Shown in pieces: positions 16,376 through 24,963 of a stretch of DNA of 64,000 nucleotides. Numbering within the stretch: the stretch's first letter is position 1; each line of letters starts with the position of its first letter. The DNA is taken from positions 124,001-188,000 of the forward strand of contig NZ_VZOT01000004.1 in the NCBI RefSeq assembly GCF_008801935.1, read 5' to 3'. Source of the DNA: Comamonas kerstersii (GTDB taxonomy: Bacteria; Pseudomonadota; Gammaproteobacteria; Burkholderiales; Burkholderiaceae_C). The translations under genes and the position numbers were made by a program. The notes under the pieces are model-generated. The model had not been told where the DNA came from. It did not search any database and saw nothing but the letters and a program-made list of their open reading frames with translations.

Positions 16376-18220
16376 TTACAGCTGCCCTTCCGTGGGCTCA
16401 TTCAGGAAACCCCCACTCTGGTGGGCCCACAGGCGTGCGTAGATGCCGCCCAGCTGCAACAGCTCCTGGTGCGTGCCCTGCTCCACGATATGGCCCTTGT
16501 CCATGACGATGAGGCGGTCCATGGCGGCAATGGTGGAGAGGCGGTGGGCAATCGCAATCACGGTCTTGCCTTCCATGAGGTCGTCCAGGCTTTGCTGGAT
16601 CGCGGCTTCCACCTCGCTGTCCAGCGCGCTGGTGGCCTCGTCCAGCAGCAAGATGGGCGCGTCCTTGAGCATCACGCGCGCAATCGCCACGCGCTGGCGC
16701 TGGCCGCCTGAGAGTTTCACGCCGCGCTCGCCCACTTGTGCGTCATAGCCGCTGCGGCCATGGCGGTCGGTCAGCGTGTCAATGAACTCGGCCGCCTTGG
16801 CACGCTCGGCGGCGGCGCGCATTTGCTCCTCGGTGGCATCGGGGCGGCCATACAGAATGTTTTCACGCATGGAGCGGTGCAGCAGCGAGGTGTCCTGCGT
16901 CACCATGCCAATTGCGCCGCGCAGGCTGTCCTGCGTGACCTGGCTGATGTCCTGGCCGTCAATGGTGATGCGGCCTGCCTGTGGCTCGTGAAAGCGCAGC
17001 AGCAGGTTCACCAGCGTGGACTTGCCTGCACCCGAGCGGCCAATCAGGCCAATGCGCTCGCCGGGGCGAATGTGCAGGTCCAGCCCGTCGATGATTTTCT
17101 TGGCGCCGTCCTTGTAGCCAAAGCTCACGTGCTCAAAACGAATTTCGCCCTGCTTGACCTGCAGCGCAGGAGCGTTGGGTGCATCCACAATGGTGCGGGG
17201 CTTGGACAAGGTGGTAATGCCGTCATGGATGGTGCCAATGTTTTCAAACAGGCCCGTCATCTGCCACATCACCCAGTGGGAGTAGCCCGCAATGCGCAGC
17301 GCCATAGCAATCACGGCCGCGACCACGCCTGCACCGGTCTGGCCCGTGCTCCACAGCCACAGCGCCATGCCGCCACTGCTCAGAATCAGGAGCGTGATCA
17401 TGGTGTGGTTGCTCAGCTCGAACAGGCTGACCAGACGCATCTGCGCGTAGCCGGTTTTCTTGAAGTCTTCCATGGCGCTGCGTGCGTACTCGGCCTCGCG
17501 GCGGGTATGGGCAAACAGTTTGACGGTGGCGATGTTGGTGTAGGCATCGGTCACACGGCCCGTCATCATGGATCGCGCATCGGCCTGCTCCTGGCCAATC
17601 TTGCCCAGACGCGGCACAAAGTACCAGCAGGCCAGGGCGTAGCAGAGCAGCCAGATGCCAAAGGGCAGCAGCAGGTAGGCATCAAAACTGCCAGCCAGCA
17701 GCAAGATGCTGATGAAGTACACGCCCACGCCGACCAGCACATCGACCACGATGAAGATCACCTCACGCACAGCCAGCGCGGTCTGCATGATCTTGGTGGT
17801 GATGCGTCCGGCAAACTCGTCTGCGTAGAACGACATGCTCTGGCCCAGCATCAGCCGGTGGAACACCCAGCGCATGCGCATGGGAAAGTTGATCGCCAGC
17901 ACCTGGTGCATGACCATGGTGTGCAGGGCCAGCAGCACGATGGAGCCCAGCAAGATGGCTGCAATGCCGAGCAGACTGCCGCGCTGCACCTGCCAGAACT
18001 CTGCCATCGGCGTGGTAGACAGCCAGTTCACCACGCGGCTCATCACGCCAAACAGAAAGGCTTCATAGATGGCCAGCAGGGCGCTGGTGATGGTCATCAG
18101 CACAATCCAGCCGCGCATGCCGCGCGTGCAGGACCACAGAAAGGCGACAAAGCCCGTGGGCGGCAGCTGGGGCTCGTCCGCGGGATAGGGGGGAATGCGT
18201 TTTTCAAAAAATCCGAACAA
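16376..18220 (-). CDS. ABC exporter, fused permease and ATPase (MsbA/multidrug type)
   Basis: Half-transporter of 614 residues expected to work as a homodimer in the inner membrane. An N-terminal six-helix export domain (about 25-335) is followed by the nucleotide-binding domain with Walker A GRSGAGKST (394-402), signature LSGGQ (503-507) and DEATSALD (527-534), then an IAHRLST switch His. The substrate is unknown; lipid or drug export are the common family roles. It sits alone between a broken chemoreceptor gene and cysK, which gives no functional hint. Confidence 0.9.
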   Translation of the reverse strand: MFGFFEKRIPPYPADEPQLPPTGFVAFLWSCTRGMRGWIVLMTITSALLAIYEAFLFGVMSRVVNWLSTTPMAEFWQVQRGSLLGIAAILLGSIVLLALHTMVMHQVLAINFPMRMRWVFHRLMLGQSMSFYADEFAGRITTKIMQTALAVREVIFIVVDVLVGVGVYFISILLLAGSFDAYLLLPFGIWLLCYALACWYFVPRLGKIGQEQADARSMMTGRVTDAYTNIATVKLFAHTRREAEYARSAMEDFKKTGYAQMRLVSLFELSNHTMITLLILSSGGMALWLWSTGQTGAGVVAAVIAMALRIAGYSHWVMWQMTGLFENIGTIHDGITTLSKPRTIVDAPNAPALQVKQGEIRFEHVSFGYKDGAKKIIDGLDLHIRPGERIGLIGRSGAGKSTLVNLLLRFHEPQAGRITIDGQDISQVTQDSLRGAIGMVTQDTSLLHRSMRENILYGRPDATEEQMRAAAERAKAAEFIDTLTDRHGRSGYDAQVGERGVKLSGGQRQRVAIARVMLKDAPILLLDEATSALDSEVEAAIQQSLDDLMEGKTVIAIAHRLSTIAAMDRLIVMDKGHIVEQGTHQELLQLGGIYARLWAHQSGGFLNEPTEGQL

Positions 18221-18299
18221 GCTGTGTTTCTCCTTGTTCGGGCAATGGTAGGCAAGAGCCTTGACCTGTGAGGGTGCAGGGATTCGTTCTCTGAAAACA

Positions 18300-18380
18300 A
18301 TAGCTGCCAGCGCTTGTATTTATTGAATTTCAGATAGAAAACTATCTGAAATCCTTTATTTGCAAGCGCTGGCAGCTATA
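18300..18380. repeat. Dispersed palindromic repeat, copy B (most complete)
   Basis: Outer arms ATAGCTGCCAGCGCTTG and CAAGCGCTGGCAGCTAT pair almost perfectly. Inside is a second palindrome, TTTCAGATAG and CTATCTGAAA. The whole 81 bp could fold as a long hairpin with an internal arm. It lies between the ABC gene start and the cysK terminator. Confidence 0.85.
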
Positions 18381-18410
18381 AAAAAGCCGCCGGCATGGCG
18401 TGCGGCGGCT
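18380..18410 (-). terminator. Rho-independent terminator of cysK
   Basis: On the minus strand an 8-bp AGCCGCCG/CGGCGGCT stem is followed directly by T6, starting 23 bp past the cysK stop. Confidence 0.85.
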
Positions 18411-18432
18411 GATGGGGCAAAGACAGCGCGTC

Positions 18433-19356
18433 TTATGCGCCGGTAGGCAGAAAACCTTCCACGGACAGATAGCGCTCGCCCGTGTCATAGGCAAAGCCCA
18501 GCACCTTGGCGCCAGCGGGCAGCTCAGGCAGCTTTTGCGCAATCGCGGCCAGCGTTGCCCCCGACGAAATACCGACCAGCAGGCCTTCCTGCGCAGCTGC
18601 GCGGCGGGCGTATTCACGGGCAGGCTCGCCTTCGACCTGGATGACACCGTCCAGCAGCGCCACGTCAAGGTTCTTGGGAATAAAGCCCGCACCAATGCCC
18701 TGAATAGGGTGGGGCGCAGGGCTGCCGCCAGAGATCACGGGCGAAGCCGCAGGCTCCACGGCAAACACTTTCAGATTCGGGAACTTGGCCTTGAGTACCT
18801 TGGCCACGCCAGACAGGTGGCCGCCCGTGCCTACGCCGGTGATCAGCACGTCCAGCCCATCGGGGAAGTCCGCCAGAATTTCCTGGGCCGTGGTGGCTTC
18901 GTGGATGTCTACGTTGGCAGGGTTTTCAAACTGTTGGGGAATCCATGCGCCGGGAGTCTGTGCCGCCAGTTCCTGCGCGCGGGCGATGGCGCCCTTCATG
19001 CCTTTTTCCTTGGGGGTCAGATCAAACGTAGCGCCATAGGCCAGCATCAGGCGGCGGCGCTCGATGGACATGCTCTCTGGCATGACCAGAATCAGCTTGT
19101 AGCCCTTGACTGCTGCGACCAAGGCCAGACCCACGCCGGTATTGCCGCTGGTGGGCTCAATGATGATGCCGCCGGGTTTGAGTGCGCCGGATTTTTCTGC
19201 CGCTTCCACCATGACCAGTGCAATACGGTCCTTGATGGAGCCACCGGGGTTGCCGCGCTCAGACTTGATCCACACATTGGCATTGCTGCCGAAGATGCGG
19301 TTCATGCGGATGATGGGCGTGTTGCCAATCGTCTGTAAAACGTTGTCGAACTTCAT
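18433..19356 (-). CDS. cysK: Cysteine synthase A (O-acetylserine sulfhydrylase)
   Basis: PLP enzyme making L-cysteine from O-acetylserine and sulfide. Its 307 residues match the CysK length. PLP forms a Schiff base with K42 in [18 protein letters not shown] binds the substrate carboxylate, and GTGGH holds the cofactor phosphate. An AAGGAG site lies 5-6 bp before the ATG. It is transcribed alone with its own terminator. A CysM-type specificity for thiosulfate is possible, but the overall sequence reads as CysK. Confidence 0.93.
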   Translation of the reverse strand: MKFDNVLQTIGNTPIIRMNRIFGSNANVWIKSERGNPGGSIKDRIALVMVEAAEKSGALKPGGIIIEPTSGNTGVGLALVAAVKGYKLILVMPESMSIERRRLMLAYGATFDLTPKEKGMKGAIARAQELAAQTPGAWIPQQFENPANVDIHEATTAQEILADFPDGLDVLITGVGTGGHLSGVAKVLKAKFPNLKVFAVEPAASPVISGGSPAPHPIQGIGAGFIPKNLDVALLDGVIQVEGEPAREYARRAAAQEGLLVGISSGATLAAIAQKLPELPAGAKVLGFAYDTGERYLSVEGFLPTGA

Positions 19357-19536
19357 TGCGGCTCCTTGGGTGCATGCACGTTAGATCAGAACATTGTGGC
19401 GCAATTGTTCACACACCGGGCGATATGCATATAGCTGCTTGCCATATGTTCCGTATCAGCTTGTGCGTGCAGACTGCTTGCTATCCGGTACGGCCTCCGT
19501 TACCGTGTCACACAGACTGACAAAGGGGGTCCAAGC

Positions 19537-19707
19537 GTGCCTTTACTGCACATCAACATGGCCGTGATGACGGTTGCCTGCCTCTTGCTGCTGGTAGGTT
19601 TTTCACTGCGCGAATACGTATGGGGTCCGGGAATGATGCTGCTGGGCTCACTGACCATCATGGGCCTCATCATCTACGACATACGGATTCTTTCCGCCAT
19701 GTCCTGA
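19537..19707 (+). CDS. 56-residue two-helix membrane protein of unknown function
   Basis: A GTG start follows an AAAGGGGG ribosome site by 8 bp. The product has two hydrophobic stretches: about residues 8-22 (NMAVMTVACLLLLVGF) and 32-49 (GMMLLGSLTIMGLIIY), joined by a charged REYVWGP turn. I do not recognise the family. Its stop lies 33 bp before the start of rnpB, so the rnpB promoter overlaps its end. The good ribosome site and hydrophobic pattern favour a real gene, but there is no homology evidence. Confidence 0.55.
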   Translation: MPLLHINMAVMTVACLLLLVGFSLREYVWGPGMMLLGSLTIMGLIIYDIRILSAMS

Positions 19708-19740
19708 GGGTGCACAGATTCCTGAGGGATAATGGCCGCC

Positions 19741-20083
19741 GTGAAGTTCGCCAGACTGCCGCTGGTGCAAGCGTGGAAACACGGCACTGGAGGAACGTCC
19801 GGACTGCATAGGGCAGCGTAGCAGCTAACAGCTGTCCACCGTGAGGTGAGGATCAGAGCAACAGAGACGTAGTCTTGGGGGCGTACCGCAAGGTAAACCA
19901 CCAAGGGTGAAACGGGCAATCTCTACGCGCAGCAATACCAAGTAGGCACACGTTGACGGGGCCCCCGGAGTGTGCGGGTAGGTAGCATCGAGCCAGTTGG
20001 GCGACCACTGGCCCAGAGTAATGGCAGTCACGCAGCGGGTAACCGCTGTGCACAGAATCCGGCTTATCGGCGGACTTCACACT
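19741..20083 (+). ncRNA. rnpB: RNase P RNA (bacterial type A)
   Basis: Catalytic RNA that trims tRNA 5' leaders. The 5' GTGAAGTTCGCC pairs with the 3' GGCGGACTTCAC as P1. Conserved core blocks are present in order: GAGGAACGTCCGGACT with CATAGGGCAG, the AGAGCAACAGAGA region, AAGGGTGAAACGG, a CGAGCCAGT stretch and AGAATCCGGCTTATCGG near the 3' end. A GATAAT -10 (19728-19733) lies 7 bp before the first base. The length of about 343 nt is typical. A strong terminator follows at 20101. Confidence 0.96.
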
Positions 20084-20100
20084 TATCAAACACCCATACC

Positions 20101-20131
20101 AGCGCCCCGGACCTCCGGGGCGCTGCTGTTT
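20101..20131 (+). terminator. Rho-independent terminator of rnpB
   Basis: A 10-bp stem (AGCGCCCCGG and complement) with an ACCT loop, followed by a GCTGTTT tail. Confidence 0.8.
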
Positions 20132-20195
20132 CTGGCGCGTGCAACGGCTTTGCAGGTGACAGCTCTGACAGCATGCTTGCTCAATAATGTGCAGC

Positions 20196-21866
20196 ATGCT
20201 GCGTCCTGAACAATTGCTCTATCCCCAGCGGGTGCCCAGCGAGCCGCTGGCTGCCTCCACCTTGCTGCTGCTGCGTGACCGCCCCGAAGGTGGCTGGGAG
20301 GTCCTGATGACACGGCGCTCCAGCGCCGCCAGCTTTGGCCCTGGCATGTACGTCTTTCCTGGTGGCTGCATTGAAGCGCAGGATGGGCAGATCCCTGCAG
20401 AGGTGGTGCAGTTCCGCCCGGAGATGGAGGCCGCGACCCGCACGGCCACCGTGGCGGCCCTGCGCGAAACTCTGGAAGAGATGGGCGTGCTGCTGGCCTT
20501 GCGTGCCGATGGTGCGCCTGCCGCGCAGGCAGAGGTGGATGCGCTGGACCGCCATGCACCGCTGTGGCCCCAGCTGCAGCAGGCCGGGTTGCGGCTGGAT
20601 GCAGCAGCGCTGTGGCAGGTCGGGCACTTCACGGCTCCGGCCCATCTGCCCAAGCGCTTTGCCGTGCCCTTTTTTGTGGCACGCATGCCAGAGGGGCAGA
20701 CGCCCTTGCCTGACAACAGCGAGCAGTTTGAAGCTGTCTGGATAGAGCCCAAGGCCGCACTCGACAAGCACCGCAGCAAGCAGATGCCCATGATGCTGCC
20801 CACGGTGTATACGCTCAAATACCTGTCACGCTATGACAGCGTGCAGGCGATCCAGCAGGCCGCAGCCCATGGTTTGCTGTGGAGCCATGCACCACGCTTT
20901 GTGCTGGACCAGGGCAAGGAGCGGGCGCTGATTGAAAGCGATCTGGCCTATGGTGAAGCGGCCATGGTCTGCCCTGATGGCCAGGTGCTGCACGACATTG
21001 CCTGGCAAAACGAGCGTGCCGTGCCGCTGCGCAAAAACCTGCTGCGCTTGACGGCACCGAACGCCAATGTGATGACTGGCCCTGGCACCAACAGCTATCT
21101 GGTGGGGGAGCAGGCTACGGGCTATATCGCTATCGACCCTGGACCGGCAGACCGCGCGCATGTGCAGCGCCTGCTGGATGCGGCTGGGGGGGATATTCGC
21201 CACATTGTCTGCACCCATTCCCATCCGGATCACTCGCCCGGCGCATTTTTGCTGCAGTCGCTGTGCGAGACGCGGGGCTGGCGGCCGCAGATTTACGGCA
21301 TGCCATCGGCGGCCACTTCCCGTGCAGACAGCCAGTTTGTGCCCGATGTGGTGCTGCAAGATGGTGAGCAGCTTAGGCTTGTGGGACAAGCGCTGGATGG
21401 CAAAAACATTGTCCATACCCTGCGTGCTGTCTTCACGCCGGGCCATGCGGCCAATCACCTGTGCCTGCTGCTGGAAGAGGATGCGCTGCTGTTCAGCGGT
21501 GACCACATCCTCAATGGCAGCACCACCATCATCGATCTGCCGGATGGCAATATGCGCGACTACATTGCCAGCCTGGACAAGCTGGCGGCGCTGTGTGCAC
21601 AGCAGGGCGTGGAGTTCTTGCTGCCTGCCCATGGCTATGTGCTGGGTCAGGCGCAGCAGGTGATTGCCCAGCTCAAGGCCCACCGCCTGGCGCGTGAGGC
21701 CAAGGTGCTCGCTGCCATGCAGCAAAAACCTGATGGAACGCCGCAGGACTGGGTGGCACTGGCTTATGCCGACACGCCCCAGCATCTGTGGAAGCTGGCA
21801 GAAAGAAGCCTGATGGCGCACGTGGATCGGATTCGTGCCCTAAGCTTATTGCATGTCACAGACTGA
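20196..21866 (+). CDS. Nudix hydrolase fused to a metallo-beta-lactamase-fold hydrolase
   Basis: A 556-residue fusion. Residues about 15-230 are a Nudix domain: FPGGCIEAQDG is followed, after an insertion of about 20 residues, by the RETLEEMG helix (90-97), the split Nudix box seen in the NUDT19-like group. Residues about 280-530 are an MBL fold with HSHPDH (341-346), a GHAANH ligand segment and SGDH, similar to LACTB2-type nucleases or glyoxalase-II-like thioesterases. A CoA-ester or nucleotide substrate is plausible but unproven. The start at 20196 was chosen because AATAAT (20183-20188) ends 7 bp before it; the in-frame ATG at 20187 overlaps that -10. It overlaps the next gene by 14 bp. 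Confidence 0.85.
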   Translation: MLRPEQLLYPQRVPSEPLAASTLLLLRDRPEGGWEVLMTRRSSAASFGPGMYVFPGGCIEAQDGQIPAEVVQFRPEMEAATRTATVAALRETLEEMGVLLALRADGAPAAQAEVDALDRHAPLWPQLQQAGLRLDAAALWQVGHFTAPAHLPKRFAVPFFVARMPEGQTPLPDNSEQFEAVWIEPKAALDKHRSKQMPMMLPTVYTLKYLSRYDSVQAIQQAAAHGLLWSHAPRFVLDQGKERALIESDLAYGEAAMVCPDGQVLHDIAWQNERAVPLRKNLLRLTAPNANVMTGPGTNSYLVGEQATGYIAIDPGPADRAHVQRLLDAAGGDIRHIVCTHSHPDHSPGAFLLQSLCETRGWRPQIYGMPSAATSRADSQFVPDVVLQDGEQLRLVGQALDGKNIVHTLRAVFTPGHAANHLCLLLEEDALLFSGDHILNGSTTIIDLPDGNMRDYIASLDKLAALCAQQGVEFLLPAHGYVLGQAQQVIAQLKAHRLAREAKVLAAMQQKPDGTPQDWVALAYADTPQHLWKLAERSLMAHVDRIRALSLLHVTD

Positions 21867-22611
21867 ATCCCACAAGGACAACGCCGTTCGGCTGTCCAAG
21901 CGACTGGCCGAGCAACTGCAATGCTCGCGCCGCGAAGCAGCGCTTTATATTGAAAACGGGGCCGTGCAGGTGGACGGTATCACCGTCGAACACCCGGGTG
22001 CGCGCGTGCTGCCAGAGCAAACCATCACGTTGGAGGCCGGGGCCAAGCCGCAGGAGGTGCCGCCTGTCACCATCTTGCTGCACAAGCCTGCCCATTACGC
22101 CGCATTGACCCCGCGCGGTGCAGAGCAGAGTGCGCAGGACTTGCTGACGGTTGACCACTGGAACCAGGGCAATACGCCAGCTCCCATCCGCGTGCTGAAC
22201 AAGCATTTTCAGCATCTGGAGTGCCTGGAAGCTTTGCCGCTGCCTGCCAGTGGACTGACGATTTACTCTCAGGACAGGCGCGTGATACGCAAGCTGCAGG
22301 AGGAAGCTCGTTTTCTGGAGCAGGAGTGCATTGCCGAAGTGCAGGGCAAGATCGTGGACGGCGGCCTGGAGCGCCTGTGCAATGGCACTGCGATAGAAGG
22401 CAAGCAGCTGCCACGCATCAAGGTCAGCTGGCAAAGCGAGCAACGCCTGCGTTTTGCGCTCAAGGGGATTGCCCCGCATGAAATCGATGCCATGTGCCGG
22501 GGCGTGGGGCTGAAGCTGGTCGGGCTCAAGCGCCTGCGCGTAGGCCGCATCTCCATGGCTGGGCTGACCGAAGGGCAGTGGCGTTACCTCATGCCCTGGG
22601 AGCGCTTTTAA
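21853..22611 (+). CDS. S4-domain RluF/RsuA-type pseudouridine synthase homologue lacking the catalytic Asp
   Basis: A 252-residue protein with an N-terminal S4 RNA-binding domain (about 12-60) and the RsuA/RluF fold after it. The C-terminal part, with a GLKLVGLKRLRVGRI segment, matches the family end. The catalytic motif is degenerate: the usual GRLD..S.GL reads as ALPLPASGL (127-135), putting Pro129 where the catalytic Asp should be. The conserved Tyr of the EKEY motif is Cys159. It may bind rRNA without modifying it, or act by another route. It is translated in overlap with the Nudix-MBL gene; a terminator follows. Confidence 0.8.
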   Translation: MSQTESHKDNAVRLSKRLAEQLQCSRREAALYIENGAVQVDGITVEHPGARVLPEQTITLEAGAKPQEVPPVTILLHKPAHYAALTPRGAEQSAQDLLTVDHWNQGNTPAPIRVLNKHFQHLECLEALPLPASGLTIYSQDRRVIRKLQEEARFLEQECIAEVQGKIVDGGLERLCNGTAIEGKQLPRIKVSWQSEQRLRFALKGIAPHEIDAMCRGVGLKLVGLKRLRVGRISMAGLTEGQWRYLMPWERF

Positions 22612-22639
22612 CTGCTTGCTTCACGCAGCAGCAAATGCA

Positions 22640-22665
22640 AAGGGGCCGTCAGGCCCCTTGTGCTT
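22640..22665. terminator. Bidirectional terminator between the S4 protein and DoxX genes
   Basis: An 8-bp AAGGGGCC/GGCCCCTT stem with a GTCA loop and a GTGCTTTT tail on the plus strand, placed between two convergent genes. Confidence 0.75.
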
Positions 22666-22681
22666 TTCAGGTGCAAAGCGT

Positions 22682-23071
22682 TTATTTGCTTTTGCTGTGT
22701 CCCATGGCAACCACCAGCGCGGTCACCAGAAAAAACGCCTGCAGCTCCAGCATCCAGCCCCCCGATTTGTTGAGAAGCAGAAACTGCTGGCTGTGCACCA
22801 GAATCAGTGCTACGACCATATTGATGGCGATGACCAGTGCCGCAGGCACTACGTACAGCCCTACGAGCAGAAACAGTGGGGCTACCACCTCGCCCAGAAA
22901 TACCGCATAGGCCAGAAAACCTGGCAGCCCGGTCTGCGCCACCATGGCTTCAATATGCCCGATGCCATAGCGGACCTTGGCCCAGCCGTGGAACAACATC
23001 AGTATCGCCAGTGTGACTCTCAGTAACACCATGGCTGCCTGCGGATGGTAGAAATATTTCCAGAAGCTCAT
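22682..23071 (-). CDS. DoxX-family inner-membrane protein
   Basis: A 129-residue protein with four hydrophobic helices (about 12-30, 50-72, 74-95, 108-124). LRVTLAILMLFHGWAKV near the N-terminus and the later GLPGFLAYAVFLGEVV segment match the DoxX family. Members act with thiosulfate oxidation or redox-stress systems in some bacteria; nothing nearby points to a specific role. It is monocistronic and converges on the S4-domain gene. Confidence 0.85.
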   Translation of the reverse strand: MSFWKYFYHPQAAMVLLRVTLAILMLFHGWAKVRYGIGHIEAMVAQTGLPGFLAYAVFLGEVVAPLFLLVGLYVVPAALVIAINMVVALILVHSQQFLLLNKSGGWMLELQAFFLVTALVVAMGHSKSK

Positions 23072-23285
23072 GGGCGTTCAGCTTACGCAGTTTCGCGCGT
23101 CAATGAAAGGGTGGTGGCAGGGTAAAGGCTGCTCCAGCGCATATTGCTGTTTAACGTGCAGCATGAACGATGCAGATCAGGGTGCAGCCTGTGTAGTCCA
23201 AGTTCGCTACTTGTGGCTGAAAAGCAGGAATGTGGCGCTTTCCGTCACCTGAGCCAGCAGGCATTGCGTATGCTTTCAATCATGG

Positions 23286-23300
23286 GTGTGCACTGCACAC
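23286..23300. promoter_or_regulatory. Perfect 15-bp palindrome before the SYLF gene
   Basis: GTGTGCA-C-TGCACAC lies 21 bp upstream of the SYLF start codon, where an operator or a small 5' hairpin could act. No known regulator motif is claimed. Confidence 0.3.
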
Positions 23301-23321
23301 GTATGTCAAAAAGGGGTGTGA

Positions 23322-23903
23322 ATGAAACAGTCTTTGCAAGCAAAAGTATGGGCCGCCAGCCTGGTGGCTGTGCTGGGTATGGTGGGCTGCTCCACCACGG
23401 GAACAACGCAGGGCCAGGGTGGAGCACCCAGCACGCGGGCGGAGCTGGAGGTGCAATCGACCGCAGCGCTCAACCGCCTGTACAAGGCCATGCCAGATAC
23501 GCAGCAGCTGGTGGCCAAGTCCACCGGGGTCTTGATCTGCCCGGCGGTGATTGGTGGCAGCTTTGTCGTGGGTGCTGAATATGGTCAGTGCGTGCTGCGC
23601 TCTGGTGGCGCTACGCACGGTGTGTATCGGCTGATGGGCGCATCGGTGGGCTGGCAGGCTGGTGGCTTGTCCAAGTCCGTGATTTATGTGTTCACCACGC
23701 GCGACGCCTACCAGAACTTTGTGGACAGCGATGGCGTCTCCTTTGGTGCCGGGGTGAATGTGGCTGTGGGCCGTGCAGGGGTGAATGGCCGTATCGACAC
23801 GGAAACGGCCATGGCCCCAGTCAGTGCCTATGTGCTCAACAACGTGGGGCTGGAAGCTGGCGCTTCGGTGCAGGGGCTGAAGTTCAGCAAGATTGCGCAG
23901 TAA
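23322..23903 (+). CDS. SYLF (YSC84-type) lipid-binding lipoprotein
   Basis: A 193-residue exported lipoprotein: the signal peptide ends in the lipobox LGMVGC, with Cys at about residue 23. The rest is an Ysc84/SYLF domain that starts with an AALNRLYKAMPDTQQLVAKSTGVL-like helix and contains GGSFVVGAEYG and a beta-rich GVSFGAGVNVAVGRAG core. SYLF domains bind phospholipids; the bacterial role is unsettled. A GGGGTGTG stretch precedes the ATG and a terminator follows, so the gene is monocistronic. Confidence 0.88.
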   Translation: MKQSLQAKVWAASLVAVLGMVGCSTTGTTQGQGGAPSTRAELEVQSTAALNRLYKAMPDTQQLVAKSTGVLICPAVIGGSFVVGAEYGQCVLRSGGATHGVYRLMGASVGWQAGGLSKSVIYVFTTRDAYQNFVDSDGVSFGAGVNVAVGRAGVNGRIDTETAMAPVSAYVLNNVGLEAGASVQGLKFSKIAQ

Positions 23904-23926
23904 TCACAGACTGCCATGCTGAGACT

Positions 23927-23949
23927 GACCGGCTGCGGCCGGTCTTTTT
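23927..23949 (+). terminator. Rho-independent terminator of the SYLF gene
   Basis: A 7-bp GACCGGC/GCCGGTC stem with a TGCG loop, followed by T5, 23 bp past the stop. Confidence 0.85.
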
Positions 23950-24050
23950 CATGGTGCACAGTGCTGACAGGCAGATAATTCGCACCTGTCCCTGCCGCAT
24001 GTTCCCACTGAACAGGTGCAAGCAGCAGGCTGACATATCTATCACTTTCG

Positions 24051-24066
24051 CGTGGCCATGGCCACG
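24051..24066. promoter_or_regulatory. Perfect 16-bp palindrome before dapF
   Basis: CGTGGCCA-TGGCCACG lies 18 bp before the dapF start codon. It could be an operator or a hairpin that affects initiation; no regulator is recognised. Confidence 0.3.
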
Positions 24067-24084
24067 CATGGATCTCACTGCACC

Positions 24085-24963
24085 ATGCACATTCGCTTCA
24101 CCAAAATGCAGGGCGCGGGCAATGACTTTGTCGTGCTCGATGAAACACAAGGCCAGCTGGGCCTGACGCCAGCGCACTACCGTTTTCTGGCCGATCGCCA
24201 CTTTGGCGTAGGTGCCGACCAGATTCTGACGGTGCGCCCTGCGCCAGCCGATGGCCTGGATTTTGAATATGTGATCCATAACGCCGATGGCGGTGAAGTC
24301 GAGCAGTGCGGCAATGGGGCACGCTGCTTTGCGCGCTACGTGTATGACAAAGGCTTGACCAGCAAGACCGAAATCCGTGTGCAGACCAAGGCCGGAGTGA
24401 TTGCTCCACGGCTGACGGATGATGGCCGCGTGACCGTGAATATGGGCAGGCCTGTGCTGGATGCAGCCCAAGTGCCTTTTGATGTCAGCGGCCTGACGGC
24501 ACGCCAGCAGTCCCATGCCCAGGTCTGGCCTCTGGCGTTACCTGCATCTGCTTGCGTTGCGCAGGTGGAGGTCGTGGCAGTTTCCATGGGTAATCCCCAT
24601 GCCGTGCAATGGGTAGAGAACGTGGACACGGCGCCTGTTGCAGAGCTGGGCCCGCTGGTAGAGTTGCATCCGCGTTTTCCGCAGCGCGTGAATGCGGGTT
24701 TTGCACAGCAGCTATCTGCTTCGGAGATTCGACTGCGTGTGTATGAGCGTGGTGCCGGTGAAACCCTGGCGTGCGGGACAGGAGCCTGTGCTGCCGTGGT
24801 TGCCGGTATCCTCTTGGGGAAACTGGAGCACTGCGTGGACGTACACACGCGCGGTGGACGGTTGACCATTGAATGGTCAGGTGGGGCCCAAGATGCTGTC
24901 ATGATGACGGGTCCGGCTACCACCGTGTTCGAAGGCCAGATTGAGATACCTGACGAGATATGA
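24085..24963 (+). CDS. dapF: Diaminopimelate epimerase
   Basis: Interconverts LL- and meso-diaminopimelate, feeding both lysine synthesis and the MurE step encoded about 12 kb away. It has 292 residues and both catalytic cysteines: one in EQCGNGARC and one in LACGTGAC. The ATG at 24085 begins the conserved [16 protein letters not shown] start; an in-frame ATG at 24052 would place 11 extra residues across the upstream palindrome. It overlaps the DUF484 gene by 4 bp (ATGA). Confidence 0.96.
   Translation: MHIRFTKMQGAGNDFVVLDETQGQLGLTPAHYRFLADRHFGVGADQILTVRPAPADGLDFEYVIHNADGGEVEQCGNGARCFARYVYDKGLTSKTEIRVQTKAGVIAPRLTDDGRVTVNMGRPVLDAAQVPFDVSGLTARQQSHAQVWPLALPASACVAQVEVVAVSMGNPHAVQWVENVDTAPVAELGPLVELHPRFPQRVNAGFAQQLSASEIRLRVYERGAGETLACGTGACAAVVAGILLGKLEHCVDVHTRGGRLTIEWSGGAQDAVMMTGPATTVFEGQIEIPDEI

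Noticed and set aside
19853-20209. Open frames overlapping rnpB on both strands
   Set aside because: The region is fully explained by RNase P RNA with paired ends and a terminator.
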